NCBI GenBank assembly: GCA_030691295.1
Contig: JAUYEQ010000241.1
Coordinates: 1-15,506, forward strand
Length of the DNA stretch: 15,506 nt
From: Bacteroidota bacterium
GTDB taxonomy: Bacteria > Bacteroidota > Bacteroidia > Bacteroidales > Prolixibacteraceae
Direction: 5' to 3'
The notes under the pieces: generated by a model
What the model was told of the DNA's origin: nothing
The model's database searches: none
The model's input: only the letters and a program-made list of their open reading frames with translations
Made by a program: the position numbers and the translations under genes
Shown: positions 1 through 6,939 of the stretch, in pieces
Numbering within the stretch: position 1 is the first letter of the stretch
How the letters are laid out: each line of letters starts with the position of its first letter

Positions 1-178
1 TAAATAACAACGATTATTCCAATGGTCGTTAGAAAATTTTTAATTGAAAGAATTATAAATAAATTCATAGCTATTCAAAATTAGAGCCGCTAAAATTAGT
101 AATTTATTGGGAAACGACCATGAATAAAAATCCCGATCAGTTTAACGACCGGGATTGCAATATTATTATAAAATAATA
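1..178. other. intergenic region downstream of atpG
   Basis: I see no convincing coding sequence here. The right part holds the atpG terminator. The left part is AT-rich. The word ATGGTCGTT at 22-30 is repeated in inverted form at 113-121, too far apart to form a simple hairpin, and its meaning is unknown. No atpD or atpC start follows atpG. Confidence 0.6.
122..156 (-). terminator. Rho-independent terminator of the ATP synthase operon
   Basis: On the minus strand, AATCCCGGTC and GATCGGGATT pair as a 10-bp stem with one G-U wobble around an 8-nt loop. The stem runs directly into a T-rich tail. It starts 22 nt after the atpG stop codon, where the end of the operon transcript is expected. Confidence 0.85.
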
Positions 179-1060
179 CTATCCGTTCAGCGCTTCCGAG
201 CCATTGGTAACTTCAAGAATAGCATTGGTAATGGCCGCCTGTCGTGCTTTGTTAAAGGTGAGAGTCAGTTCGTTAATCAAGTCCGTTGCATTGTCGGTGG
301 CCTTGTGCATGGCTGTCATCCGTGCGCCGTGTTCTGCCGCGTGCGAATTTAGCAAAGCTTTGTAAAACTGAATCGCAAGTGACTTTGGAATAAGTTCCTG
401 AACTATATTTTCCAGCGAAGGTTCTAATATGTAATTTACATTGTTCTGACTTTCTGCATCAACGTTTGCAGGCAATACCGGTAAAAATTGTTCAGTTATC
501 TGTTCCTGAATGGCAGCATTTATAAATTTGTTGTAAACCAATTCCACCCGATCGTATTTGCCCTCCACAAAATCATTCATAATTGATCTGGAAACCTCAA
601 GTACATTGTCAAAAGTCAGATCATCAAACAATTCACTTTTTTCGCTGATAGCCTGAATGGAATAGGTACGCAAAACCTTCGCGGCTTGCTTACCAATAAC
701 CATAAAATCGATATTTCCGGATTGCATTTGGGTTTTATATTTCTTTTTAGCCAGTGAAATGGCTGTTTTTGAAATGTACGAATTAAACCCTCCGCAAAGA
801 CCACGGTTTGAGCTAACCAGAACGACCAGAACCTTTTCAGGATTACGCTGTACTGTATAAACCGAATCAGGGTTATCTACAAGCACAGAACTTAAAAAGG
901 AAAGCAACTCAGAAAGTTTACTGGCATAGGGACGAATCTTTAAAATAGCATCCTGTGCTTTTTTAAGCTTGGCTGCCGATACCATTTTCATAGCGCTGGT
1001 AACCTGTCTGGTAGTTTTAACAGAAGCAATTCTGGTTCGTATTTCCTTTAAATTTGCCAT
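179..1060 (-). CDS. atpG: F-type ATP synthase gamma subunit
   Basis: This is the central rotor shaft of the F1 sector, which couples rotation of the c-ring to the catalytic sites in the alpha3beta3 head. The 293-residue product has the usual family length. Its N-terminal helix (MANLKEIRTRIASVKTTRQV, then SAMKMVSAAK near residues 22-31) and its C-terminal helix (EHGARMTAMHKATDNATDLI near residues 243-262) are the conserved halves of the antiparallel coiled coil that fills the F1 core. A Rossmann-like middle domain contains the SSNRGLCGGFN motif. The ATG start is followed at once by the conserved N-terminus. No Shine-Dalgarno sequence precedes it, as is usual in Bacteroidota. It is the last gene of the operon, 44 bp after atpA, and is followed by a terminator rather than by atpD. 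Confidence 0.97.
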   Translation of the reverse strand: MANLKEIRTRIASVKTTRQVTSAMKMVSAAKLKKAQDAILKIRPYASKLSELLSFLSSVLVDNPDSVYTVQRNPEKVLVVLVSSNRGLCGGFNSYISKTAISLAKKKYKTQMQSGNIDFMVIGKQAAKVLRTYSIQAISEKSELFDDLTFDNVLEVSRSIMNDFVEGKYDRVELVYNKFINAAIQEQITEQFLPVLPANVDAESQNNVNYILEPSLENIVQELIPKSLAIQFYKALLNSHAAEHGARMTAMHKATDNATDLINELTLTFNKARQAAITNAILEVTNGSEALNG

Positions 1061-1104
1061 TTCAAATCAATAAATCAACAAATGAGTTTTAAGCCACAAA
1101 CGTT

Positions 1105-2685
1105 TTATTCCGGAAATCTTTCCGCAATTTCAGCAGCCACTTTTTCTATGATCAGTATTTCTTCTCCCGACAGAATGCCCGCTCTTAACTGGTCGAGAAC
1201 TCCACGGTATTGATTTTCCATCATTTCAAGAAAATCACGTTCAAAATCTTTCACTTTTTCAACCGCAACATGGCGCAACAGTTCCTTTACGCCACAATAA
1301 ATAATTGCGACCTGATGCTCAATCTTTAAGGGTGCATATTGTGCCTGCTTTAATATCTCAACGTTTTTCCTTCCTTTATTCAAAACGCGCATGGTTGCAT
1401 TGTCCAAATCGGATCCGAATTTCGCGAAAGCTTCCAGTTCGCGAAATTGTGCCTGATCAAGCTTCAGGGTACCGGCAATTTTTTTCATCGACTTAATCTG
1501 CGCATTTCCCCCAACACGCGATACAGAAATACCCACATTGATAGCTGGTCGCACCCCGGAGTTGAAAAGGTTGGATTCCAGGAATATCTGGCCATCGGTA
1601 ATAGAAATTACGTTGGTTGGAATGTATGCTGAAACGTCGCCTGCCTGAGTTTCGATGATTGGCAATGCAGTAAGCGATCCGCCGCCTTTTACTTTACCTT
1701 TCAAACATTCGGGCAAATCGTTCATCTGAGCAGCCATTTCGTCTGATTTGATAATTTTTGCTGCGCGTTCGAGCAACCTTGAGTGAAGGTAAAACACATC
1801 GCCGGGATATGCTTCACGGCCTGGCGGACGGCGCAACAGCAACGAAACTTCGCGGTAAGAAACGGCTTGTTTCGACAAATCGTCATAAACAATCAAGGCA
1901 TCGCGGCCTGTATCGCGAAAATACTCGCCAATGGCAGCTCCGGCAAAAGGTGCATAAAACTGAAGTGCAGCGGGATCGGATGCTGTAGCCATCACAATAA
2001 CGGTATATTCCATCGCCCCGTGCTTCTCAAGAGTATGTGCAAGGTTGGCAATGGTCGAGCCTTTTTGACCAATGGCTACGTAAATACAATATACAGGTTT
2101 GCCATTTTCAAAATTTTCGCGTTGATTGATAATGGTATCAACCGCGACTGCTGTTTTACCGGTTTGGCGGTCACCAATAATCAACTCACGTTGCCCGCGA
2201 CCGATCGGAATCATGGCATCGATTGCCTTTAATCCGGTTTGCAATGGTTGTGTAACAGGTTGACGAAAAATTACGCCCGGCGCTTTGCGTTCCAATGGCA
2301 TCATAAATTTTTCGCCTGTAATAATTCCTCGCCCGTCAATCGGTTCTCCAAGTGTATTAATAACCCGGCCAAGAAGTCCTTCTCCTACCTCGATAGAAGC
2401 AGTTCTCCTCAAACGTTTAACCGTATCGCCCTCTTTTATTTCTTTGGTAAGACCAAGAATTACCGCACCAACATTGTCCTCTTCAAGATTTAGTACAATC
2501 CCTTTTACCCCAGAGTCAAATTCAATCATCTCGTTCGATTCGACATTCGACAGGCCATAAATTCGGGCAATTCCATCACCAACCTGAAGCACAGTCCCAA
2601 CTTCTTCCAATTCTGCCTGGCTTTTAAAGCCTTCCAACTGTTGCTTAAGAATTACCGAAACCTCAGCAGGTTTTATATTTGCCAT
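1105..2685 (-). CDS. atpA: F-type ATP synthase alpha subunit
   Basis: This is the non-catalytic nucleotide-binding subunit of the F1 head. The 526-residue product is slightly longer than the usual ~500-515. It has the N-terminal beta-barrel, the Walker A motif GDRQTGKT at 171-178, the conserved block [20 protein letters not shown] at 268-287, and the SVSRVGG segment whose Arg390 corresponds to the arginine finger acting on the catalytic site of the neighbouring beta subunit. The C-terminal helical domain is complete. It lies 27 bp after atpH and 44 bp before atpG, so it is co-transcribed with them. Its catalytic partner beta (atpD) is not in the window. Confidence 0.98.
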   Translation of the reverse strand: MANIKPAEVSVILKQQLEGFKSQAELEEVGTVLQVGDGIARIYGLSNVESNEMIEFDSGVKGIVLNLEEDNVGAVILGLTKEIKEGDTVKRLRRTASIEVGEGLLGRVINTLGEPIDGRGIITGEKFMMPLERKAPGVIFRQPVTQPLQTGLKAIDAMIPIGRGQRELIIGDRQTGKTAVAVDTIINQRENFENGKPVYCIYVAIGQKGSTIANLAHTLEKHGAMEYTVIVMATASDPAALQFYAPFAGAAIGEYFRDTGRDALIVYDDLSKQAVSYREVSLLLRRPPGREAYPGDVFYLHSRLLERAAKIIKSDEMAAQMNDLPECLKGKVKGGGSLTALPIIETQAGDVSAYIPTNVISITDGQIFLESNLFNSGVRPAINVGISVSRVGGNAQIKSMKKIAGTLKLDQAQFRELEAFAKFGSDLDNATMRVLNKGRKNVEILKQAQYAPLKIEHQVAIIYCGVKELLRHVAVEKVKDFERDFLEMMENQYRGVLDQLRAGILSGEEILIIEKVAAEIAERFPE

Positions 2686-2712
2686 TTTCTTCTATTTTTA
2701 TCAGTCAATATT

Positions 2713-3261
2713 CTATTTCAATTCTGTTTGTAGCAATTTTTCTTTAATCCTTCTCAGTTGCGATGAAATACTTGCATCGTATTGATTGTCGTCAACCCGA
2801 AGTACAAAACCACCAATCAACTTTTCATCAATATTTTGACTTAATTGTATTATGCCACCAAATTCATTCACAAGAGATTTTCTAATTTGGTCGACAAGGG
2901 TTTCGTTTATTGGTTTTGCAGTGGTAAGAACAGCTGTTTTTATTCCCTGATCCTGCTTATACAATTCTTCCAGATCTCTGAATATTCCGGAGATATTTCG
3001 TTCACGCCTGTTTTGGGTAATGAGTAAAAGAAAATTCAGGGATAATAAATTGATCTTACCTTCAAAAATAGCTTTCAGGGCTTTCATTTTTTCTGAAACC
3101 GGAATTACCGGACTTTCGATCAGAAGAATAAAATCGCTGCTCGAAGTGCAAACAGACGAAATTAATCCCGCGTCTTTTTGAAGTTCTCCGATCAGGTTCT
3201 TTTCCTTTGCCAGCGAAAAAAATGCTTTGGAGTATCGTACGTTGATTTTACTTTTATCCAT
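2713..3261 (-). CDS. atpH: F-type ATP synthase delta subunit (OSCP)
   Basis: This subunit is part of the peripheral stalk, linking the top of the alpha3beta3 head to the b-subunit dimer. The 182-residue product has the usual length. It begins with the family's typical YSKAFFSLAKEKN segment. The C-terminal region IDEKLIGGFVLRVDDNQYDASISSQL (described in parts: IGGFVLRV near residues 148-155, then the short C-terminal helix) is the conserved signature of OSCP/delta. The sequence is otherwise divergent, as is normal for this subunit. The ATG lies only 4 nt after the atpF stop, so translation is probably coupled. No signal peptide or membrane segment is seen. Confidence 0.95.
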   Translation of the reverse strand: MDKSKINVRYSKAFFSLAKEKNLIGELQKDAGLISSVCTSSSDFILLIESPVIPVSEKMKALKAIFEGKINLLSLNFLLLITQNRRERNISGIFRDLEELYKQDQGIKTAVLTTAKPINETLVDQIRKSLVNEFGGIIQLSQNIDEKLIGGFVLRVDDNQYDASISSQLRRIKEKLLQTELK

Positions 3262-3265
3262 ATAA

Positions 3266-3760
3266 TTATTTCAACTTCAGATCTTTTAACAGATCTTTAA
3301 CCAGTATTTCCTGATCTTTTGGATTTTCGAGTTGTTTTCTTATCACTTTTTCAGCAATCATTAACGAAAGTTCGGCCACCTGCTTTTTGATATCGCTGAT
3401 GGCGGAATCTTTTTCAGCAATGATTTGTTGACGCGCAATTTCAATTCCTTTTTGTGCTTCCAGGTTTGCCTGTACCCTGGCCTCGGCAATAATTCTATCC
3501 TTTATATCCCGCGCTTCCTTTATTATAATTACTTTTTCCCTTTTGGCTTCGGCAATAATCATATTGTTGCTGGCAATTAACCCTGCAACTTCTTTTCGTG
3601 CACTTTCTGCCGAATTCAAAGCCTCCGAAATCGATATTTCACGATCTTTCAAAGCTTTCAATATTGGGGCCCACGCAAATTTTTTCAGGATAAACATTAC
3701 GATCCCGAAACTGATGACCATCCAAAATATTGTACCGTAATCAGGTGTTACAAATCCCAT
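3266..3760 (-). CDS. atpF: F-type ATP synthase b subunit
   Basis: This is the membrane-anchored peripheral stalk subunit that holds the stator together. The 164-residue product has one N-terminal membrane helix (about residues 9-27, containing IFWMVISFGIVMFIL). The conserved FAWAPILKALKDRE segment follows at the membrane exit. From there to the C-terminus it is a long charged helix rich in Ala, Glu, Lys and Ile, as expected for the right-handed coiled coil of the b dimer. Length and layout are those of ordinary b subunits. No b' paralogue is present. It follows atpE after a 76-bp spacer that contains a GC-rich hairpin, and precedes atpH by 4 nt. Confidence 0.96.
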   Translation of the reverse strand: MGFVTPDYGTIFWMVISFGIVMFILKKFAWAPILKALKDREISISEALNSAESARKEVAGLIASNNMIIAEAKREKVIIIKEARDIKDRIIAEARVQANLEAQKGIEIARQQIIAEKDSAISDIKKQVAELSLMIAEKVIRKQLENPKDQEILVKDLLKDLKLK

Positions 3761-3794
3761 AGTTGTGTGATTGTTGGTTAATAAGTAACCTTAA

Positions 3795-3813
3795 CTCCCG
3801 GCAATCCCGGGAG
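3795..3813 (-). promoter_or_regulatory. GC-rich hairpin between atpE and atpF
   Basis: CTCCCGG at 3795-3801 pairs perfectly with CCGGGAG at 3807-3813 around a 5-nt loop, in an otherwise AT-rich spacer. In the transcript it sits just after the atpE stop and before the atpF start. No run of U follows it, so it does not look like a classical intrinsic terminator. It could be a stability or processing element that raises c-subunit output relative to downstream subunits; this role is an inference. Confidence 0.6.
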
Positions 3814-3836
3814 CAGGCCACAGACTAAAAAAATTC

Positions 3837-4085
3837 TTAGATGAAAATTACCAATGCACAGACGATCACGGCAAAGAAAGCAACACCTTCGATCAAAGCT
3901 GCTGAAACAATCAAATTTGAACGAATGTCCCCGCTAGCTTCCGGTTGACGGGCAATAGCTTCCATAGCGGCGGCACCGATCCGGCCAATACCCATAGCTG
4001 CGCCAACTGTTGCTATACCTGCTCCCAATGCTGCTCCCAATTGTCCAAGAGCCAATTCTGCCAGAATAATGAATAATGCAGTCAT
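3837..4085 (-). CDS. atpE: F-type ATP synthase c subunit (c-ring proteolipid)
   Basis: This small membrane protein forms the rotating ring of Fo. The 82-residue product has two hydrophobic helices joined by the conserved polar loop ARQPEASGDI (residues 45-54). The ion-carrying carboxylate is Glu66 in ALIEGVAFFAVI. Compared with the known Na+-dependent c subunits, the first-helix Gln is replaced (GIGRIG where they have GQG) and the Ser-Thr after the Glu is Gly-Val. The ring is therefore predicted to be proton-coupled. The glycine-rich first helix is normal. It lies 28 bp after atpB, and a hairpin follows it before atpF. Confidence 0.97.
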   Translation of the reverse strand: MTALFIILAELALGQLGAALGAGIATVGAAMGIGRIGAAAMEAIARQPEASGDIRSNLIVSAALIEGVAFFAVIVCALVIFI

Positions 4086-4113
4086 AATTAAATGAATTTA
4101 TAATAATGAATAA

Positions 4114-5202
4114 CTAATGATGTTCTGATGTTGCCATGCCAAAATAGATCGCCGAAAGCAATGTAAATACATACGCCTGTATAAACGAAACCAAAATGTC
4201 GAGCATAATAATAAACACTGAAAAAGCCACAGAGATTACCGAAACGCCCAAACCTATTTTTACTCCAAGAATCGAGTTGAAAATAAATATCAAACTAATA
4301 AATACAGTCACTATCATGTGCCCTGCCATCATGTTTGCAAACAAACGAACCATTAATACGAAAGGCTTGGTGATCATGCCGGATAGTTCGATAATGGGCA
4401 TTAAAGGAATCGGAAATTTTAACCACCACGGAACATCCGGGTTATAAATTTCTTTCCAGTAATGTTTGTTGCCATTGAGCGCTGTAACAAAAAAGGTAAA
4501 AAGTCCTAAAACCATGGTAACGGCAATATTTCCGGTAACGTTTGATCCGAAAGGGAAAATAGGAATCAATCCCAGTAAATTATTAATCAGGATAAAGAAA
4601 AAAGCAGTTAACAAATAAGGCATAAATCTTTCAAACTTTTTTTCTCCAATGGCTGGTTTTGCAACTTCATCGCGAATAAAAAGGATGATCGGTTCAAACA
4701 GGTTTTGAAGTCCTTTGGGTGCCTGATTTACATGCTCTTTGGCTGTTTTGGCAATATTCAGGAAAATAAGGAGCAAAACGATCACACTTACAAATATTCC
4801 GGCAACCACTTTGGTAATTGACAAATCAACAGGCAGCGAAACAACTTCGCCTGATTCATTTACTTCAACTATTTTCCCTTCGTGCTGTCCTTCGCTTTCA
4901 ATCCTGAAGTTGTTGTAAGTTTCGTGTCCGTGATGAAACCTGGATGACATAAAAATATTCCATCCCTTGTTTGAACTATAAAGTATTATTGGCAATGGAA
5001 TGCTGATATGTGTTTCTCCGAAAGTAGCAATGTGCCATTCAAAAGCATCGGAGACATGCTCAATTACATATTTACCTGCATTAAAGCTTTTTGCATGTTC
5101 GGTTTCTTCTGATTTAACAGTGTCTTCATTTGCACAAACGGCTCCAGTGCCAATAAAGACTGCAAAAATGATAAATATTAAAGGTCGTATAATTTGTATC
5201 AT
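4114..5202 (-). CDS. atpB: F-type ATP synthase a subunit with extended N-terminus
   Basis: This stator subunit provides the ion half-channels next to the c-ring. From the ATG at 5202 the product is 362 residues, well above the ~250-270 of many bacteria. The N-terminus is a signal peptide (MIQIIRPLIFIIF..., possible cleavage after Ala24). About 100 extracytoplasmic residues follow before the first core membrane helix near 131-150. The essential arginine is Arg286 in the MVRLFANMMAGH segment, and the helix-6 glutamine is Gln342 in IQAYVF. The long N-terminus recalls other Bacteroidota AtpB proteins (family recollection, unverified). A TTG at 5232 would add ten residues before the signal peptide, so I prefer the ATG. 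The start lies in an 11-bp tandem duplication. Confidence 0.95.
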   Translation of the reverse strand: MIQIIRPLIFIIFAVFIGTGAVCANEDTVKSEETEHAKSFNAGKYVIEHVSDAFEWHIATFGETHISIPLPIILYSSNKGWNIFMSSRFHHGHETYNNFRIESEGQHEGKIVEVNESGEVVSLPVDLSITKVVAGIFVSVIVLLLIFLNIAKTAKEHVNQAPKGLQNLFEPIILFIRDEVAKPAIGEKKFERFMPYLLTAFFFILINNLLGLIPIFPFGSNVTGNIAVTMVLGLFTFFVTALNGNKHYWKEIYNPDVPWWLKFPIPLMPIIELSGMITKPFVLMVRLFANMMAGHMIVTVFISLIFIFNSILGVKIGLGVSVISVAFSVFIIMLDILVSFIQAYVFTLLSAIYFGMATSEHH

Positions 5203-5221
5203 TGTATTCTCATTGTATTCT
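5200..5221 (-). repeat. 11-bp tandem duplication over the atpB start codon
   Basis: The minus strand reads AGAATACAATG twice in a row, with no mismatch. The second copy supplies the atpB ATG. The first copy supplies an out-of-frame ATG, which opens a four-codon ORF (Met-Arg-Ile-Gln) whose TGA overlaps the atpB ATG as ATGA. Confidence 0.85.
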
Positions 5222-5283
5222 GCGGTCAACAAATTTAATTTTTTAAAAGTAATAAAAAGCGAATCTTCGCTGGCTAAGTATGA

Positions 5284-5661
5284 TTAGTTTTTTATTTGTC
5301 TTACAAAATTCGAAATTTCATATACTTCAAAAATTGTATAAACAACATACAACAGCAAAAAATTGACTAAAAATATCTTCGCATCCTCTTTGTTTGTAAT
5401 CACAAACACTATAACAACTGCCAAATAAAAAAACATCTTTATAAAACTAATGGCCATATAATGGCCTGTAAATCTTGATCCTGATTTGCCAGCAATGTTT
5501 AACAAATAAGCATGTACAAGGTTTGTTAAGATGTAAAAAAAGGCCAGTACGCCTGGTAAAATTGAACGGTAAAACTGGCTAAATACCGTGTAATATAGAA
5601 TTGCCCCCAATATAAAGACAATGACAGTCAGAACTGTAGATTTTACAAGAAAACTTTTCAT
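5284..5661 (-). CDS. four-helix membrane protein in the ATP synthase operon, AtpI-like
   Basis: This is a 125-residue hydrophobic protein with four predicted membrane segments (roughly 8-27, 33-55, 69-88 and 96-115) and a basic C-terminus ending FVRQIKN. Size, topology and position between the AtpZ-like gene and atpB match AtpI-type accessory proteins. Those have been linked to c-ring assembly or cation supply for Fo in other bacteria. I see no diagnostic sequence motif, so the family is inferred from context and topology. It starts with ATG 57 bp after the AtpZ-like gene and ends 81 bp before atpB. An unrelated lineage-specific membrane protein would be the alternative. Confidence 0.7.
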   Translation of the reverse strand: MKSFLVKSTVLTVIVFILGAILYYTVFSQFYRSILPGVLAFFYILTNLVHAYLLNIAGKSGSRFTGHYMAISFIKMFFYLAVVIVFVITNKEDAKIFLVNFLLLYVVYTIFEVYEISNFVRQIKN

Positions 5662-5718
5662 ACCAACGTTGATTGCAAATTATTTTTTGAAATATTAATA
5701 AAATTATTACTCCTGAAA

Positions 5719-5937
5719 CTACAAAAACTTACGAATCGCATGATAAATGGCACCGGCTACCGACAAAATCATTAATCCCAGTGTAAATGCCGGAAAGCTA
5801 AGTTCAAGCCATTGGTCAATTTTTATGCCCGCAAAAACACCGATACCCATAATAGCCATCATTTCGAAAGCAAGACTGGAGTAACGTATAAAATCATCAA
5901 ATTGTTTCTTCGGTTTTTTATAGTTATCGTTATTCAT
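5719..5937 (-). CDS. atpZ: AtpZ/AtpI-family ATP synthase accessory protein
   Basis: This is a 72-residue protein with a polar lysine-rich N-terminus and two membrane helices (about 20-37 and 48-65). The segment YSSLAFEMMAIMGIGVFAG followed by IKIDQWL fits the small F0F1-ATPase accessory family often called AtpZ or ATPase_gene1, whose members usually precede atpB. Members of this family have been implicated in magnesium/cation handling or assembly of Fo. I chose the ATG at 5937, which overlaps the end of the bactofilin gene by 8 nt (ATGAATAA), a layout suited to translational coupling. An ATG five codons upstream is also possible. The reading frame is open further upstream, but that part is rich in Pro and Ala and is a shadow of the bactofilin gene. 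Confidence 0.8.
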   Translation of the reverse strand: MNNDNYKKPKKQFDDFIRYSSLAFEMMAIMGIGVFAGIKIDQWLELSFPAFTLGLMILSVAGAIYHAIRKFL

Positions 5938-6292
5938 TATTTGTGGTTTCATCGCCCATGGTGCAGGTGCCAACAAAAAACGACCCGGGTTCAATCGACA
6001 ATTTACCTGTAATTACATCGCCGGAAACCTTTGAGGAAGTCCTTAAAGAAAGCAACTCAGCAATAACCAATTTGCCTGTTTGAATTCCGGCAATTTCGCA
6101 ACTCTTACACTTTATATCGCCTTCAACTTTTCCTGAAGCTCCAATCACCAACCGGCCTTTGGTTTCCAAATTTCCAATTAATTCACCATCAACCCGTATA
6201 TCGCCATCAGAAAGAAGATCTCCTGTTATTTTGGTCCCTTTGGCTATCAGATTAATAACCTGCGGATTAATTGCATTGATTTCTTTTGCCAT
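5930..6292 (-). CDS. bactofilin (polymer-forming cytoskeletal protein)
   Basis: This is a 120-residue cytosolic protein of the bactofilin/DUF583 family. These proteins polymerise without nucleotide into filaments that position cell-wall or stalk machinery. The core, about residues 18-108, is a series of short strands with repeating Gly and hydrophobic positions (IAKGTKITGDLLSDGDIRVD, then GELIGNL, GRLVIGASGKVEGDI, GKLVIAELLSLRTSSKVSGD), typical of its right-handed beta-helix. The N- and C-terminal tails are short and polar. I chose the ATG at 6292 because the longer reading starts from TTG and runs over the -7 box. It is the first gene of the ATP synthase transcript and overlaps the AtpZ-like gene. 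The usual partner, an M23 peptidase, is absent here. Confidence 0.9.
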   Translation of the reverse strand: MAKEINAINPQVINLIAKGTKITGDLLSDGDIRVDGELIGNLETKGRLVIGASGKVEGDIKCKSCEIAGIQTGKLVIAELLSLRTSSKVSGDVITGKLSIEPGSFFVGTCTMGDETTNNE

Positions 6293-6319
6293 TTTATTAC
6301 TATTTTTTTGAACGAACCT

Positions 6320-6327
6320 CAAATATA
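6320..6327 (-). promoter_or_regulatory. -7 box of the bactofilin/ATP synthase operon
   Basis: The minus strand reads TATATTTG, a full match to the Bacteroidota -7 consensus TAnnTTTG. It lies 27 bp upstream of the bactofilin ATG and after the maoC terminator. No clear -33 TTG is found at the usual distance. This is the only evident promoter before atpB. Confidence 0.5.
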
Positions 6328-6382
6328 ATAAAGCTTAAAGAAGGACTTGCCATTTACTCCTAAAATGTAGCCAATACAGCAC

Positions 6383-6415
6383 AAAAAAAAACGTGTATCC
6401 TTCAGGAAACACGTT
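6383..6415 (-). terminator. Rho-independent terminator of fabH-maoC
   Basis: On the minus strand AACGTGTTTCC and GGATACACGTT pair as an 11-bp stem with one T-T mismatch around the loop TGAA. A run of T follows directly (A run at 6383-6391 on the plus strand). It starts 27 nt after the maoC stop and separates this unit from the bactofilin/ATP synthase unit. Confidence 0.88.
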
Positions 6416-6442
6416 CTGCAAAATATTGTTGCTTATATTATC

Positions 6443-6907
6443 TTAAATAAAATGATAAAGGAATGTGATGACACCTTCATAGGCAGATTTACGGTTTCCC
6501 TCAATCTCCATGGTAACGTTCAGCTGGATTTTTGAAATTCCCCTTAAGCTTGTCACAGATTTCAAAACGACCCGGGTTCTGATTCTGCTGTTTACAAGCA
6601 CTGGCTGATTGAACCGGAAGGATTCGATTCCGTAATTTACCAGCATTTTTATATTTTCAACCTGAATAATCTGATCCCACATGTACGCAAGTAGCGACAA
6701 TGTAAGATAACCATGGGCGATTGTGCTTCCGAAAGCGCCCTCAGTTTTGGCCCGCTCCTCATCAACATGAATCCATTGATGATCATAGGTGGCATCCGCA
6801 AACTTGTTGATCTGTTCCTGGGTAATGGTCATATATTCTGAAACACCCAGTTCCTGTCCAACATGTTTTTCAAACTCTTCGTGACTTCTGATTATCAGCT
6901 TTCCCAT
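6443..6907 (-). CDS. MaoC-like (R)-specific enoyl-CoA hydratase, hotdog fold
   Basis: This is a 154-residue single-domain hotdog protein of the MaoC/PhaJ family. The hydratase catalytic dyad is visible: Asp42 and His47 in the segment ATYDHQWIHVDEERA, followed by the conserved GAFGSTIAHGYLTLSLL (58-74). Characterised relatives hydrate trans-2-enoyl-CoA to (R)-3-hydroxyacyl-CoA, and some act on acyl-ACP. The substrate cannot be read from the sequence. It starts with ATG 32 bp after fabH and is followed by a terminator, so the two form an operon. A role next to fatty-acid initiation, for example in side-chain or hydroxy-fatty-acid metabolism, is inferred from that context only. Confidence 0.9.
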   Translation of the reverse strand: MGKLIIRSHEEFEKHVGQELGVSEYMTITQEQINKFADATYDHQWIHVDEERAKTEGAFGSTIAHGYLTLSLLAYMWDQIIQVENIKMLVNYGIESFRFNQPVLVNSRIRTRVVLKSVTSLRGISKIQLNVTMEIEGNRKSAYEGVITFLYHFI

Positions 6908-6939
6908 AGCTAGAATAGTTAAGTACGGTTATGTTTTAT

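Noticed and set aside
22..121. 9-bp inverted repeat ATGGTCGTT / AACGACCAT
   Set aside because: The arms are 82 bp apart with nothing between them; expected by chance often enough, and no attachment site or element boundary is seen.
1783..2232. 149-codon plus-strand ORF inside atpA
   Set aside because: It lies wholly opposite the strongly conserved alpha subunit and has no family features; an antisense shadow.
5938..5994. N-terminal extension of the AtpZ-like protein
   Set aside because: It overlaps the conserved end of the bactofilin gene in another frame and does not resemble the family; the ATG at 5937 is preferred.
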